64,000 nucleotides of DNA from Undaria pinnatifida (taxonomy: Eukaryota; Sar; Phaeophyceae; Laminariales; Alariaceae), in the NCBI GenBank assembly GCA_012845835.1, contig JABAKD010000013.1, forward strand, positions 13,322,348 to 13,386,347. Reading direction: 5' to 3'. Under the pieces are notes generated by a model. It worked only from the letters and a program-made list of their open reading frames with translations. It was not told the origin of the DNA and made no database searches. The translations under genes were made by a program, and so were the position numbers. This document shows, piece after piece, positions 10,101 through 21,555 of this stretch (its first letter is position 1; each line of letters opens with the position of its first letter).

Positions 10101-13100
10101 TTGCTACAATGGAGATAGCCTAACCTTACCTAGCCTAACCCAACCCAACCCCACCCCACCCCACCCAACCCAACCCCACCCAACTCAACCCAACTCAACC
10201 CAACCCAACTCAACCCAACCCAACCCAATCCAACCGAACCGAACCGAACCGAACCCAACCCAACCCAACCCAACCCAACCCAACCCAACGCAACCCAACC
10301 CAACCCAACGCAACCCAACCCAACCCAACCCAACCCAACCCAACCCAACCCAACCCAACCCAACCCAACCCAACCCAACCCAACCCAACCCAACCCAACG
10401 CAACCTAACCCAACCCAACGCAACCCAATGCAACCCAACCCAACCCAACCCAACCCAACCCAACAACTCCAACCCAACCCAACCCTGCTGGTATATACTG
10501 CTGTGCTGCTGCTGTACTGGCGCTGCTTTCTTACTTCTTTTTTTCTTTTTTTTATCCTCCGGCGGATGGGGAAAAATAAAGCTTTAGCTCACCTAAAAAT
10601 GAAGTTGGTGATATTCGAACCCACGACACACGCATGTTGGTGTTCCGGCACTATCCACTAGGCCACTGAGTCACATATACTATTCACAAATATCCATGCC
10701 GATTCATAATTATCTTATTAATTATATAGTTACAAACATAAATTTTGTATGGCTTCAGTATCTTACGATTTCATCGGTGGTCGGGCGCGGGAAATGCAAC
10801 AACGTTGGTAAATCGGCCAAGCGGGGGGCCGAAAGGACCCCCCTTTTTTTTAGGTGCCAATCGACAAAATTAGAAACTCGCTTCGCCTTTAATAATACTT
10901 TCCTAGGCGATGGGAATACGCATCAGGTTACGCGTACAATATTTATCAAAAGACAGTTCAAGGGTGAGCTACAGAGCTCTTCAACCCCTTTCGCACTCCA
11001 AAACCTCTCCCTTCACAAGTTTCAGGTATAGTTTCCCCAAAAACTCGAGTGGAGTTCCGTAAGGAGCCAGAACAAAAAGCGAGCCCCTATTGTACCATTG
11101 GAAGCATGCATCATACACCAGCTTCATGGACATACCTGTCCTAGTCTGGCGCATCCAAACGCCAGCCAATCACCGGTCGCGCTGACGTCACACGTCCCGA
11201 TCCCCGCCTGACCTACGCTGAGGGTGTGGATCGATATGCAGTCCGGCATCTCGTACAGCCCAAACACGCCGCTGGAGAACCCCAACACCAGCAGGCTCTG
11301 CACAAGATAACGGGACAGCGTTGTTGTTGTTGTTGTTGCTATTGTTTGCCCTCGAAGATCCGAAACAAAAACCTGTGTTTTCGATCACGCTCTTACGCTG
11401 CAAGCTCTGTTGCTTTCTCGCCGATCCATAGCAGGGGGGATGGGGGAAGGGGGGAGGAGGAAGGGGAGGGGGCTCCATCGCTCTCTCATCGACAATTGCC
11501 TTCGCACTAACCAACCCTTCTGATATACGGAGACAGTCAGCGACCGACAATAGAATAAATAGGGTTTCATCAATCAACCGTCTACGAGGAGCTTGGGCGC
11601 ACGACAGTACGACTAAGACAACACACCGCACGTGGGGCCTTTTTTGGTCGCTATTCATGGTCACCAAAGATATCAAGGACGCAGTAATTCATCCCGTATA
11701 CGTCCACACAGCAGTTCCACTCACACGTTTGGCGTGGAAAGAGGCGCTGGTGATGTCGCAGCTGCCCCCAGGTCTCAAGAAGTGCTTCGACTTTAGCTTC
11801 CACCTACCGTTCGCCGCGGTTCGCAGCTGGAGGAGGGATTTTGCGAATCAGGTGTCAGGGGCGGGGGGGCATATTGGGGGGTGGGGGCGGGGGAAAAAAA
11901 AGGTTTCCATTTACAGCAGTGGTCCCTCTATAGTGCTGGTTGAGTAGTGCCGGCTGCCCGCTACAGTGCCTGTAAAATTTCTTGGCACATATGGGGCGGT
12001 AGTGTGCGTAGTAGTGCCGGTTACCGCTGTAGTGCCGGTATTTCCGGCTGGCACATAACGTCATTATATAGGGACCACTACCGCATGCCTTCCACCAGCT
12101 CACACAGTGGACGCCACTCACACTATGCACCAGCGCGTGACAAACCCCATTCTCTCACCGTCCCCAAGCTAGCGAGACCTCCATCGTCATCCGAATCCTC
12201 CTCCGAACCATCTTCCGAATCATCACCCTCCTCCGATTTTTTCTCCGAATCCGACCCCTCCCCCCCTTCATCTTCCGAAGCGTCCATGTCGGACAGCTGC
12301 TCATCGGATCGGCGACCCTGCCCCTCCCCGGCCCCCACGACGCCTCCACCTTCGCCCCCCCCGCCCCCTTCCGGGGGTGGCAGCAGTAACGCCTTCTTGT
12401 CTGCTATCCACTCCCACACGAACACGCCTCCATCCCTAGCTACTGTGTACACTTCGTCGCCGCTCTGAGACACGAAGCAACCTCGCAGACCGTCACGGTG
12501 GCCTAGGGGAGTGGGGGGTGGGGGAGGGGAGGCATCCCGAAACAGGAGAGGGGTGGGGTAAGCAGGGACGCAAACGACAATAGCGAAGGAACGGACAGTG
12601 GGCACGATGTAGGGGGTAGGAAGTGTAGAGGTTTTAGTCTAGGTTAGGTCTTATGAGTTTTTTTTTTCTTGTGTTTATTTTTTTTTCTAGCCGTAGTTTG
12701 TGGTTTACCAGGCATTGCTTTAGTACGTTTAAGGTTTGCTGTTGCCTGTTTTCGGGGGGTTGACTTGCCGCTTAGCCGACATTATACGACACCATGCAGC
12801 ACTGCACGACACCATACAACACAATAATCAGACACCGCACGACACAATACGATATTGCACGACATCACACGACACCGCGCGACATCACTAGACATCACAC
12901 GACATCATACCAGATCATACGACCTCATGGCACATCCCATTGTGCGGCATCATGTCATACCTGCGAGCGTGGTCGGGACGAAGGCCGCCTCGATGCCGCT
13001 TCCGTTCACGAAGAACACCCGAGCCGTAGCATCCTTCGACCCTGTCACAGAGAAAGAGAAAATGTTTAGGAAATCAAGAAATAAAAAAATCGAAACAAAA

Positions 13101-15243
13101 TCCACGAAAAGGTACGAACACCCCCCCGAAAACACAGCTTATCTTCTACGAAAGACGCCTCCCCTTCCGGCCCTACCCGATACGGCTATTGGCATGCTAC
13201 TGTCTTCCCCAATAGCAAAAAAAAAACGCCGTCTCGCCCGCGACGAAGTGGCCAGAGTCCGGAACCCACGCCATGCAGTCCCCCACAAGCAGAAACAAGG
13301 CAAACACCCCCCCTCCCCCCCCTTTCCAAAACCAAAACAAAAGCTGCAACAAAACTCTCTCTGGCGACCGACGAGGTGGCTAGTGTCCAGCGCTTACGCC
13401 GGACACGTCACATCGTCCTGCAGGCTTACGTACGCCGCCGCAGCGACAGCAGAGCTATCTGGCGCAACACCCTTCCCCTCCCTCCCTGCAAAAGAGAGAA
13501 AAAAGCAACAACCCCTAGCTCTGACCTGCGACGAGGTGACGAGAGTCCGGCGCCCACGCCAAACACGTCACATCGTCCTGCAGGCCTCCGTACGAGCGCA
13601 GCAACGAAAGGGGAGCTATCTGGTGCCTTCGCCCGGGGGTGCGCCAGACCTGCACCTTCTTGCCCGCCCCCGCCGCGATATACCGGTCGTTCGGGCTGAA
13701 GCTGATCGCGCGGATCTGAGATATTTTGATAAGGGGAGGGAGTTGGGATGGGGGGGGGGGGAGGGTGAAGCGAGGGGGGGAGGGTGAAGCGAAGGGGGGA
13801 GGGTGTGGAGGGTGTGGAGGGTGTGGGAGAGGGGCGGGCGGGATGGAGATGGGGGGGGTTGTTGTTGTTGTTCGGTGGTGTTGGTGTGTTGGTTGGGGGG
13901 GGGGGGGGGGGGGTACTCATTTGTTGCTTGCCTTAGTCATTTGACTATTGACCGGGCATCCCTTCCGAGACGGAGCACCGTTCCTACTCCTAAAAGGGAC
14001 ACCTCCAACGTTTTGGCGCTCATTACGCTTCTTCCATACATCTACATAAAATCGGTTTGCTCATCCTATCCCCGTCCTGTTTCGCCGTCTGTGGGCACCA
14101 TCCAATTCCTAGCATAGCGATCGTTTTCTTGCTACTCTCTAGTCTACCAAACTCTTCGATGTCACGTTCGTCTAATTTCCTCATCTCCTCTAACACATCC
14201 CGTTCCTCCTTGTCTCACATTCTTCTACTATGTGAGTCCTGCTCTCTATTGTTGTGCCACACGGGCACATGTATATGTGCATCCATGCCCTCCTCCCGAC
14301 TACTGATGCGTCTCTTTCTTCTTTCTGGTAGGTCCAGGTTCCCTACCCGAAATCGCAGTTTCAGCTTCTTCCCGTGGTCCATTGGGCCGTGCAAATACGT
14401 TTTCATTCCAATATCTTCCCTCAACCCCCCGTTTATCTCCAAGTGTGTATCCTCTTTCACCTTATTTTTCAGCGCTAACCGTTTCCTTTCTTCTATTTTT
14501 TCTTTTACTTCTATCTAGTACCCGCCAAACTTCTCTATAGACAGTGCATTCTCTTGGTCTCTTCTTAACTCCTCCCGTTCCTCGAGTACGTTATCCCATC
14601 TTATTCCAGCTCGCCCTTTTGTTATTTTCTCCCATACAGCCCTACCAGCTATGGCTGGCAACGTCTTTTCTGGGGGGGGCGCGGGGGTAAGATGGTGTTG
14701 GTGTTGGTGGTGTTGTGGTCGATGTTGTTTGTGCTTTCGTTGGACGAGTGGCCGGCAAGAATGGACCCCCGGGGGACGTTCGGCAGGCGTCAGATCGGGG
14801 GAAACGTGCACGGTGTGCCATATACCATGTTCCATATACGTACCATATGTTGTGTACCGTGTACCTTTTTCCGGGGTTTGAAGTAGTGCCAGTCGTGTGC
14901 CTCGGACCGTTTTGCCAAGTACCATGTACCACATACCTTGTACCCTATATTGAGTACCTTTTTCTTCAAGTTGAACACCGCACTTTCTACATGTACCGCA
15001 TATCGTGTACCCTTTCTTGAAGTTGAACACCATACTGTATACCCTACCTACACCATGTACCTTTTTCTTGAAGTTGAAGCGGTGCAAGACGACCCGCCGC
15101 TGCAGATTGACCAACAGCGCTCTCCCGTCCACATCCAGCACCACCAGCAGACGGCCGTCGTGAGACGGAGTGAGGAGGCGGATTTCCTTTCTGCTCTCGA
15201 ACGGGAGGACCGATGAGCTGTGGTTCACGAGGTCTATCAAGAG
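7108..15243 (-). CDS. PWP2: PWP2 / UTP1, WD40 protein of the U3 snoRNP (UTP-B), partial
   Basis: Role from the family: subunit of the UTP-B complex of the nucleolar small-subunit processome, needed for early 18S rRNA processing. Ten exons chain in frame (5' to 3'): 15243-15061, 13715-13526, 13041-12961, 12502-12159, 11826-11725, 11297-11136, 9129-9004, 8419-8271, 7992-7884, 7272-7108. All introns have GT donors and AG acceptors, and phases match at every junction. Recognisable stretches include LLVWEWQSETYVLKQQGH, the exon 8 start VKLWSTTSGFCFVTF, TGRLLDVLAGHE and LASASWDGTVKLWD, which follow animal and fungal PWP2 collinearly. Exon 4 adds a Gly-rich and Asp/Glu/Ser-rich insert (12,170-12,420) at the family's usual acidic loop. 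The first roughly 40 residues and the C-terminal domain after WD repeats are not found, so the gene probably runs past the left edge. PWP2 is very likely; exact exon edges are inferred. Confidence 0.93.
7285..7460. repeat. Purine-rich G/A tract in a PWP2 intron
   Basis: About 170 bp of almost pure G and A on the plus strand, forming the pyrimidine-rich stretch just upstream of the acceptor at 7,272 for the minus-strand gene. It gives spurious Pro/Ser and Gly/Arg ORFs on both strands. Confidence 0.85.
8086..8165. repeat. GATCATATA-type microsatellite in a PWP2 intron
   Basis: Imperfect repeats of AGATCATATA/AGATCCTATA in the intron between exons 8 and 9. No other content was recognised in this intron. 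Confidence 0.7.
8855..9003 (-). repeat. GTACGGTATG microsatellite starting at a PWP2 splice donor
   Basis: Immediately after the exon 7 donor (intron starts at 9,003 on the minus strand with GTGCGCTACGGTATGGTATG) the intron becomes about 150 bp of imperfect GTACGGTATGGT repeats. The array shares its unit with the first bases of the intron, which suggests expansion from the donor region. Confidence 0.85.
9222..9312 (-). mobile_element. Truncated LINE 3' end with poly(C) tail
   Basis: On the minus strand this reads AAAGGGATGTATGGTCAATG, a CAAAGGACTAAG box and AAACAAATGATTACG, then a long C run. The same terminal box followed by C-rich sequence is found at the 3' ends of the longer LINE fragments at 13.9 and 54.2 kb. 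This is therefore a severely 5'-truncated insertion. Confidence 0.7.
9395..9665 (+). repeat. Dispersed repeat of about 260 bp shared with a taxilin intron
   Basis: Shares GGGTGCAGCAGAA, TTCTGAGCTCCTA, ATGGCTTCGA, GATCCGACCAAC-like and GAGATGGCTC-like boxes, in order, with 38,920-39,200. The copies are clearly diverged. One lies in an intron of PWP2 and the other in an intron of the taxilin-like gene, on opposite strands relative to transcription. Confidence 0.65.
10122..10490. repeat. CCCAA/TTGGG pentamer satellite, about 360 bp
   Basis: Nearly uninterrupted CCCAA pentamers with occasional G or T substitutions, inside the PWP2 intron between exons 6 and 7. A shorter GGGTT/GGGGT array lies at 39,205-39,315 in a taxilin intron. 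The Asn-Pro-Thr-Gln and Val-Gly-Leu-Gly ORFs on the two strands are artefacts of the repeat. Confidence 0.95.
10606..10678 (-). repeat. tRNA-like module (SINE head or tRNA relic)
   Basis: The minus strand contains an A-box-like TGGCCTAGTGG and, about 45 bases later, a B-box-like GGTTCGAAT, with an imperfect T-arm stem (GTGGG/ATCAC). Acceptor-stem pairing is not convincing, so this is better read as a tRNA-derived repeat than a functional tRNA gene. Confidence 0.4.
12785..12960 (-). repeat. GTCGTGTGATGTC-type repeat starting at a PWP2 donor
   Basis: Directly after the donor of exon 3 (minus-strand intron start GTATGACATGATGCC) the intron is an imperfect array of GTCGTATGATGTC-like units about 170 bp long. 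This is a second case of a microsatellite that begins at and resembles the 5' splice site. Confidence 0.75.
13236..13466 (-). repeat. Two decayed copies of the PWP2 exon 2 3' end
   Basis: About 65 to 100 bp matching the end of exon 2 (donor at 13,526) recurs at 13,372-13,466 and, shorter, at 13,236-13,300. The first copy keeps residues LQDDVTCPA but has TAA where the exon has TGG, followed by DTSHLV. The second reads DCMAWVPDSGHFVAG with GC in place of the GT donor. Both lie in the downstream intron, so they look like pseudo-exons. Because the second copy is open over its length, alternative use cannot be excluded. Confidence 0.8.
13895..14685 (-). mobile_element. LINE 3' fragment in a PWP2 intron
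   Basis: A minus-strand remnant collinear with the longer LINE fragment at 54.2-55.4 kb. It begins near AGRAVWEKITKGRAGIRWD (about 14,640), runs through KTYLHGPMDHGKKLKLRFRV and a degraded C-terminal region, and ends with the terminal box GGATGCCCGGTCAATAGTCA and a C run at about 13,915. Stops and frameshifts break the reading frame. The terminal C tract lies upstream of the exon 2 acceptor side of the intron. Confidence 0.8.
14865..15060 (-). repeat. Three serial copies of the PWP2 exon 1 3' end with donors
   Basis: The first exon seen ends TTCAACTTCAAGAAAAAG and then GTAC. Downstream on the same strand, the same roughly 20 bp recurs near 15,011-15,030 (AACTTCAAGAAAGGGTAC), 14,955-14,976 (AACTTGAAGAAAAAGGTAC) and more weakly at 14,866-14,885. 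GTACC/ATGTACC-rich spacers lie between. Each keeps a GT at the donor position. Confidence 0.75.
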
Positions 15244-15689
15244 CTGGAGGCGTGCATCAAGAAGACAGGCCAACAGGCGGAGGGGGCATGGACGCGTGAT
15301 ACGCGTTACACATTCGTTCGCTCTTGAAAAATCCACCCGGAAGTTGTCGAACAAATTGCCATTCGAGGAATTTGAAAAGCTTTTCCTGTTGGTAAACATC
15401 CCCACATACACTGGAGACCCCCAATATTTCGATACTGTTGCAAAATTTCGCGGTTGTCGTTCACTGATGACATTTGTACGCTTCGTAACTTTATGGTGAA
15501 GGGCTGCCGCTTGCACTTTTGTATCTGTAATATGCATCCTAAGGGGGGGGGGGATTCCACAGGGAGATGGGAGAGGAGGTGGGGATGACAGGCCTAAGTA
15601 ATCAAGCAACACCATCAACACCCCCTTTGCGACTTTTTTTTTCTTTCTCGTCCCTCCTATTGTCAGTGCACTTTTCCTTTCTCCTTTTC

Positions 15690-15812
15690 CCTTCCTAGAC
15701 GTACCTCAGACCCGGGGTCACCAAGCAGGCTCTTCTCTCCCCTCCCCACTACGGTACGTGCCTTCAATTTTATCGCGAGAATATTCCAGCTTTTCTTCCT
15801 TCGTCGACTCGC
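15690..15812 (+). repeat. Dispersed repeat copy (CAGACCCGGGGTCAC family)
   Basis: A second copy of the element at 5,175-5,325 with the same box order. It lies upstream of the first PWP2 exon seen. The missing N-terminal PWP2 exon was searched for by eye between 15,244 and 16,300 on the minus strand and was not found. Confidence 0.75.
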
Positions 15813-17399
15813 ATCGATTTGAGACGGGGGAAAATGTAGATTTGTTTTTTACGATTGCGGCATTGGCAACACGAAGCAATCCGAGATGCTTGGGTATGGG
15901 ACGCGCCCGAACTGCCATGCAAGGAGCTGCACCACACACGTACGGCACGGTGATACCTGTACTGCTACTAGCCCTTCCTACCGATAGTCGCGTGATAAGA
16001 CCGATGTGCCACCAGGGGTGCCGTCCGCAAGCAGTAAACGCGTCTGACCCTACGCCATAGCAGCAGTAGCACTACTGCTGTAGTATAGACGCACTCAAAA
16101 CAAGTGAGCACCGCCCCCCAACCCCCACCGCCACGACAGCATATCCCACGCTATGTGCAACTAGCAATCTCTGCTGCGGCTACTACGGAAGCACACGTGC
16201 GTGCGCCTGACTATCATAGAGCAGTAGTAGCACAGAGTAGCACTATTTTATTGCAAGGGCTCCGGATGGGTGACCAGCATTCCCTACGCCAATCACGACA
16301 AATAATGGCAATCGTGGCACTATTTTTATTTTTACAAGGGCTCCGCATGCCGGCGCCCATGCTTCGGGTAGGGCAGGGCAGCACTTCGACAACTTGAGGT
16401 TTAGCTGTCCGATTTGGCATGCGTTGAACTTTAAAGTAATGCCAAGAGTTTAATACGAACATGGGATTATGAAAGTCATGATTCGACAAAAGCAAAAACG
16501 TAATATTATACAACAAAGAAGGCAAGGATAGGCGAAACACACTATGTTAAATGCGCCGTCAAGTAAAAGTTGGCGTCTATCAAACAAAAACACCGAAAAG
16601 AGTATTATTGAGAACCTGCGTCGCCTCTAGGCGAAACAAAAGAGGCCTTGGCATTAATGAAGAGACTGCACTGCTGTCCCCGTGGCAATGGAGGTTCGAA
16701 GTCGACAGGATGCAAAGTCGGTTTGCATCAAACGTCGACATGAGGACATGTCAGCCGGCGAGGTTTTGGAAGAAGATTGCTTTGTTTGTTACTTGAAGGC
16801 TGTCGCATTGATTGGTCTGCGTGGTCGCGGGCGAGGAGGAAAACGTAGAAGAGGAGGGCGATCTCTCGTTGAGGCGGCGTTGTCTAAGATTGGTGCGGGG
16901 GTGGCTTTGCTCGTACGGGAGGTTGGCGTAGCGCTTCTTCTCTGTTTTTTCTCGGGAAGGCGGGATATGTGTGTCTGCTGTCTTTTCTTCGTGGGTGCTT
17001 TCACGTTGTCGAAATCGGACGCGTCCCCTCAATACATAATATCCGGAGTGTCTCTACCATGACGACTGCTGATAGTGCCGTGCGTATTTCCTAGAGACTG
17101 ACATATTATTTACTGGTAGTAATAATAATATACCTTTGCAACATTTTTTTTCTTTATCCCATTAATCATCCCCGCACCACTCTCGCGCTCCCTCCCAGTA
17201 GTAACTCAGATCCGGGGTCACATAGCGGGCCCTCCTCCTCCCTCCCCACTTCGGCACGTGCTTTCATTTTTACCGCGAGGAGAATCCAGCATTTTCTTCC
17301 CTCGTCGACTCGCGTCGAACCAACCCACGCTGCTAGGCGCTCTCAGCAGTTAATCCCTGTTTTTTTTGTTTTTTTTTTCAAATAAAGTCAAATCTCATC

Positions 17400-17495
17400 G
17401 TGGTGTGTGTCGAACTCAAGGACAACCGAACGTTAGTAGTATTCGAGGGTAAAACCACTATTATTAATAGACCACCGGGGCGGCCGGCTGACAAT
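17400..17495 (-). repeat. tRNA-like module, copy A
   Basis: The minus strand has an A-box-like TGGTCTA...GTGGTTTTACC (split by a short AT insertion) and a B-box-like GAGTTCGACAC. The same module is intact at 22,625-22,712 in copy B. It is probably a tRNA-derived SINE head. Confidence 0.4.
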
Positions 17496-18049
17496 TGATT
17501 AAAACAAAACAGGATCTTTGCATAGAGATTACATTCCCTCCCCCATATTGTATGATATTACGATGGTTGACGCGATATGTATAGAATAAAGCGCCAAATA
17601 CCTAAATATCAGCGTACGCGGAGTTTTAGATATCATGAATAACGAACGACCACGACGGCAGAGCACGGCAAAGCATAGCGCTTCGCTCTGCTGAGCTAGC
17701 GGTGCGCTGCTGAGCTGAGCCGCGGGGCATCGCAGGGCACTGCACGGCGCTTCGTTGCTGTAAGCTATAGCGCTGCGATGGGGTGCTGGGCGGTGTCGAG
17801 CTGATGAGCCAAGCCCAGATCTCAGCCGATGAAGCTTCGTCAAGTACAAAACAAATGGTGCGAATCAAAGAAAAGCTAAAGCTGGACCGTTCCGCAACTA
17901 ATGCACAGGCGGCAAATTAGCGGCAAATGGTAGGAAGTTCAACTTACTAGACAAAAAGGAAGAAAAAATCGCGAAAAGGTTAAAAATCGTGTTGGCAGAA
18001 AAACCAAATTTGCAGGAAGCAGCTGAAAGGTCAAGAAACAGGCAATATT

Positions 18050-18310
18050 TCAGTTGTTGTTGTTGTTGTTGTTGTCGTTCTCACATTAACTCGCATAATC
18101 AAGTCCGTGGTCACAGGACAGGCTCCAGTCACTCTGGAGCTGAGGAATACCCTAGGGGAAAAATACAAACAACCCATGGTGGTACACGCATAAATCACAG
18201 CTGACGCAATTCATGCCTCCACCAGAAACATGAAAAAGTGAAATCGGGAGTCAGTCTACGATGTGCCAGGTCCATGCTGGTGCATACGTCTCATTACTCG
18301 CGCCTAGCAA
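18050..18310 (+). repeat. 247 bp dispersed element, copy in duplication A
   Basis: Starts with a GTT microsatellite, then TTCTCACATTAACTCGCAT, a CCGTGGTCACAGGACAGGC box, an ACTCTGGAGCTGAGGAATACC box, CATGCCTCCACCAGAAACAT and TACGTCTCATTACTCGCGCC. This is the reverse orientation of the bounded insertion at 27,836-28,082. Confidence 0.8.
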
Positions 18311-20409
18311 AACCGACTATACCGCTTGCCACCCAAGAAAGACTACCACGCATATATTACACGTGGTATCTATCACTACGCATACGCACAACAGACGCAA
18401 GTCAATTGGAAAAAAGAAACAAACAAAGAGGAGAAAGGAAAGGAAATGGGTGCATGGGGCCAAGAAAAAGAAAAGGTGAATAAATTTTGGGGGGTCTACT
18501 GGCGAGTCTGCCACCAGAACGATGCCACGTGGTTTTTCGACGATCTACAGCAGTACTACGAACGACTTACGATACACCCACCGAAGCACGGACTACCGGC
18601 GAATTACGCTATCGACAGCTGGCCGTGGTTGTCTAGTGTCTCTGTGTTGGGGGCCCCTGTGCGCTGCCTCTTGTTGGCTCTTGTTTGGGTAAAACATGCG
18701 GTGTGCTCGATGGTCTCACGGCAGCAGCACACCAGCATCAGAACGTCCGCTCGTACGACACGGCAGTAGCACACCAGCATCAGAACGTCCGCTCCTACGA
18801 CGTATCATTCTTACAGGAAATGTAATATTTTTTTCTCCATCAATATAAACATAAAACGGTTGTTATTATAAAAATTAAAATTCACTCCAGCTGTGAGATC
18901 GAATATTATGTTATATATTGGACAGAGTGATGCGTGTACGACTAAACTTGCCAACGGCATTCGTACTGCACTTTGAGCTATTTGCTGTGGTTCTGGTTGC
19001 TACTAGTTGCTGCAGTATGTGCTAGAATTTTCGCCCTTCGGCTACTGCTGCTGCACCTGATGTTGTGTGTTTGCCAAAGCTGTCAGTTGGCGTTCATGCT
19101 CGTCGTACATACTGCTGTTCTCACCCAGTACGTACGGGTTTCCTCGTACCTCGACGGCACGACGACGAGCTCAAAACAGAAGGGAGGTGACATGAAATGG
19201 CATGGACAATGGCCACATAGAAGCGAGCACAGCGGGATAGTTCGCTGCGAATCAACCGCACTCGTTCATGCCTACAGCAGAGGCTGCCTGGAGTGTCAGC
19301 GGCCGTGTTAAAGCCAGGGCCAAAGGCCGAAGAGACGGCTCTTCTACCTGCTTGGTTTTGTCTCGAGATTCTGTTATATATATTGGACAGAGTGATGCGT
19401 GTACGACTAAACTTGCCAACGGCACTCGCACTGCACTTTGAGCTATCTGCTGTGGTTCTGGTTGCTACTAGTTGCTGCAGTATGTGCTAGACGTTTCGCC
19501 CTTCGGCTACTGCTGCTGCACCTGATGTTGTGTGTTTGCCAATGTCGTCAATTGGCGTTCATGCTCGTCGTACATACTGCTGTTCTCACCCAGTACGTAC
19601 GGGTTTCCTCGTACCTCGACGGCACGACGGCGAGCTCAAAAACAGGACAGGAGGTGACATGAAATGGCATGGACAATGGCCACATAGAAGCGAGCACAGC
19701 GGGATAGTTCGCTGCGAATCAACCGCACTCGTTCATGCCTTCAGCAGAGGCTGCCTGGAGTATCAGCGGCTGCGCTAAAGCCAGGGTCAAAGGCCGAAGA
19801 GACGGCTCTACCTGCTTGGTTTTGTCTCGAGATTCTGTTACATGAAAATGTCATGATTCCATGGTTTGTGAGTTATTTTGTCACGAAACGTTTTGCCGTC
19901 GGTAATTTGTGTCGCGAATTTGTTGGATATCGTCGGTAAGTTGTGTCACGTTTTAGGTGAACCCACACTAAAAAAATGAATTTCCAGCTGGCAAAACAAG
20001 CAGAAACAAAAGCAATAAAATGCCGAGCAAGAAACCAAACGAACTAGTAAAAAAGTACAGCAAAGAAACTAACGCTCGAGAGTATGCCACCGCAAAATTC
20101 CAAACATTATCACGTACCGTTTGGAAATGATGCCAATTTTGTAAATCATTCAGGCGTTGCAGCCATTAAGATTCAACAATTTTTCCAAAATTCCTCCTCG
20201 ACACTCGCTCGTCTCGCTCGGCACCCGTCCGCGTTCACGTCGATGTGCGGAACGGACACGGCAGGGCGAGGGGCGTTGGAGCCGCCCCCCGAAGGCGGCG
20301 CTCGAACCAAGCTAAATTCGACCGGGATTCCAGTTCCGCGAATCGCATACTTAGGCCGAGACAAAAAACTCCTGACCAAAGTCCATGACACCAAGGAATG
20401 ATTTGATAT

Positions 20410-21555
20410 ATAGACATCGCATGCCCACGTCACTTCGCTTGGTGTATTTGTAAGATGTATCTCTGTCTTGGATTTATCGGCCTCAGAGCCCCACATCCGC
20501 ACGGCAAAAATCAAAGGCGTAAAATCGTTTATGTGAGACAATGATAATGTGAAAAGGAGATAAAGAGAGGTATGCTAAAATTGCGGTAAACAGCACTACC
20601 AACTTATTACGTAAGGTATTCCGTACATACCGCCTGCATGATGGCCTCCCAACCTATGCCAAGCGAAGTATGATTAACGAAGTAACGTAATTGAGCGCGT
20701 GTACACTAAGCGTTCCTTTCAAAACAAAAACGATTCGCATCTCTCCCTGTCGTTCTCAATGGCGGTGACATTGCATGACCATCACCTCGCCTGTTGTATT
20801 TGGCAATATGCATCTTATAATTAGCGATGTCAGAAAACAATGGTATCTACATGATTGTACCTATCGATTGAAACATTCTATCTTTCGATCCATGTACAAA
20901 AACAAATTATGAAGCTTTTAACACGTTGTTTACTACACCTAAGAACTGGGTTGCATACTACATGTAACATCAAACCTTCTAGAAAAATAAACATTACCAG
21001 GCGGGTGATTTAATGGGGTGTCTTCTTGCTGCAACCGTCAAATTCGTCCCCTTCCGGGGTTTATAGTTTCCGCGCACATATTGAAATGCTCCCCCCCCCC
21101 CCCCCCCCCCCCCTCCCGATCCCTCTTGTTTAAACGCACCACCTGACATCAAAATCTGCCAGAGTAGTAAACACTACCAGCCAGCTGATATCATCTCATT
21201 ATCCATCTAGCCATCCATGCCGTAGCTCCAACTCATCTCCCCCCCCCCCCCTTGTTCCCCGCCCAGTTCGTTCAAACGCCCCGCTTACAATCGAAATCGG
21301 CCAGAGTAATAAGCACTAATAAGCCATTGATATCACGTCATTATCTTTCTAGCCATCCATGACGTAGCTTTCATTCATCTCCCCTCCCCCTCTCCAACGC
21401 CCCCTCCTTCCCCACACCCCGCACGATCGCCTAGACCCAGCACCGCGCGTATAGTAGGCCCCTACATATATGATTAATACGCGCGATCGAAAGATCACAC
21501 ACAATGTTGCGAACATCAGCAGCGTCGACCAAATCCTTGATTTTAATATTATACA
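20410..21555. other. Spacer between the two duplication copies
   Basis: No gene was recognised. It holds two C runs (21,091-21,112 and 21,239-21,250). It also holds three diverged units containing CCAGAGTAATAA and a CATTATC-TCTAGCCATCCATG box (about 21,160, 21,300 and, outside this interval, 25,495). Confidence 0.55.

Larger units (their letters stand above)
16335..20410. repeat. Segmental duplication, copy A (about 4.1 kb)
   Basis: Collinear with 21,555-25,365 at high identity, from GCTTCGGGTAGGGCAGGGCA through AAAGTCCATGACACCAAGGA. Inside it are a short ORF at 16,682-17,062 (kept as 21,915-22,325 but not recognised), a CAGACCCGGGGTCAC-family repeat, a GCACGGCAAAGC-rich block and a copy of the 247 bp element. 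Two in-tandem units follow at 18,920-19,370 and 19,390-19,840. Copy A has a few hundred bases not in copy B around 18,640-18,900. No gene was recognised in either copy. Confidence 0.88.

Noticed and set aside
10122-10490. Telomere or interstitial telomeric repeat
   Set aside because: The unit is CCCAA/TTGGG, not a known telomeric unit for this kind of organism, and it lies between PWP2 exons.
10051-10587. Asn-Pro-Thr-Gln and Val-Gly-Leu-Gly ORFs as repeat proteins
   Set aside because: A five-base satellite without stops gives open frames on both strands. It lies inside a PWP2 intron.
14515-15621. 368-codon single-exon protein
   Set aside because: Only 15,061-15,243 is PWP2 exon. The rest is readthrough of intron repeats and a LINE fragment.
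16682-17062. Conserved gene, because its ORF is kept in the duplicate at 21,915-22,325
   Set aside because: The two blocks are nearly identical overall, so frame retention is expected without selection. No domain was recognised.
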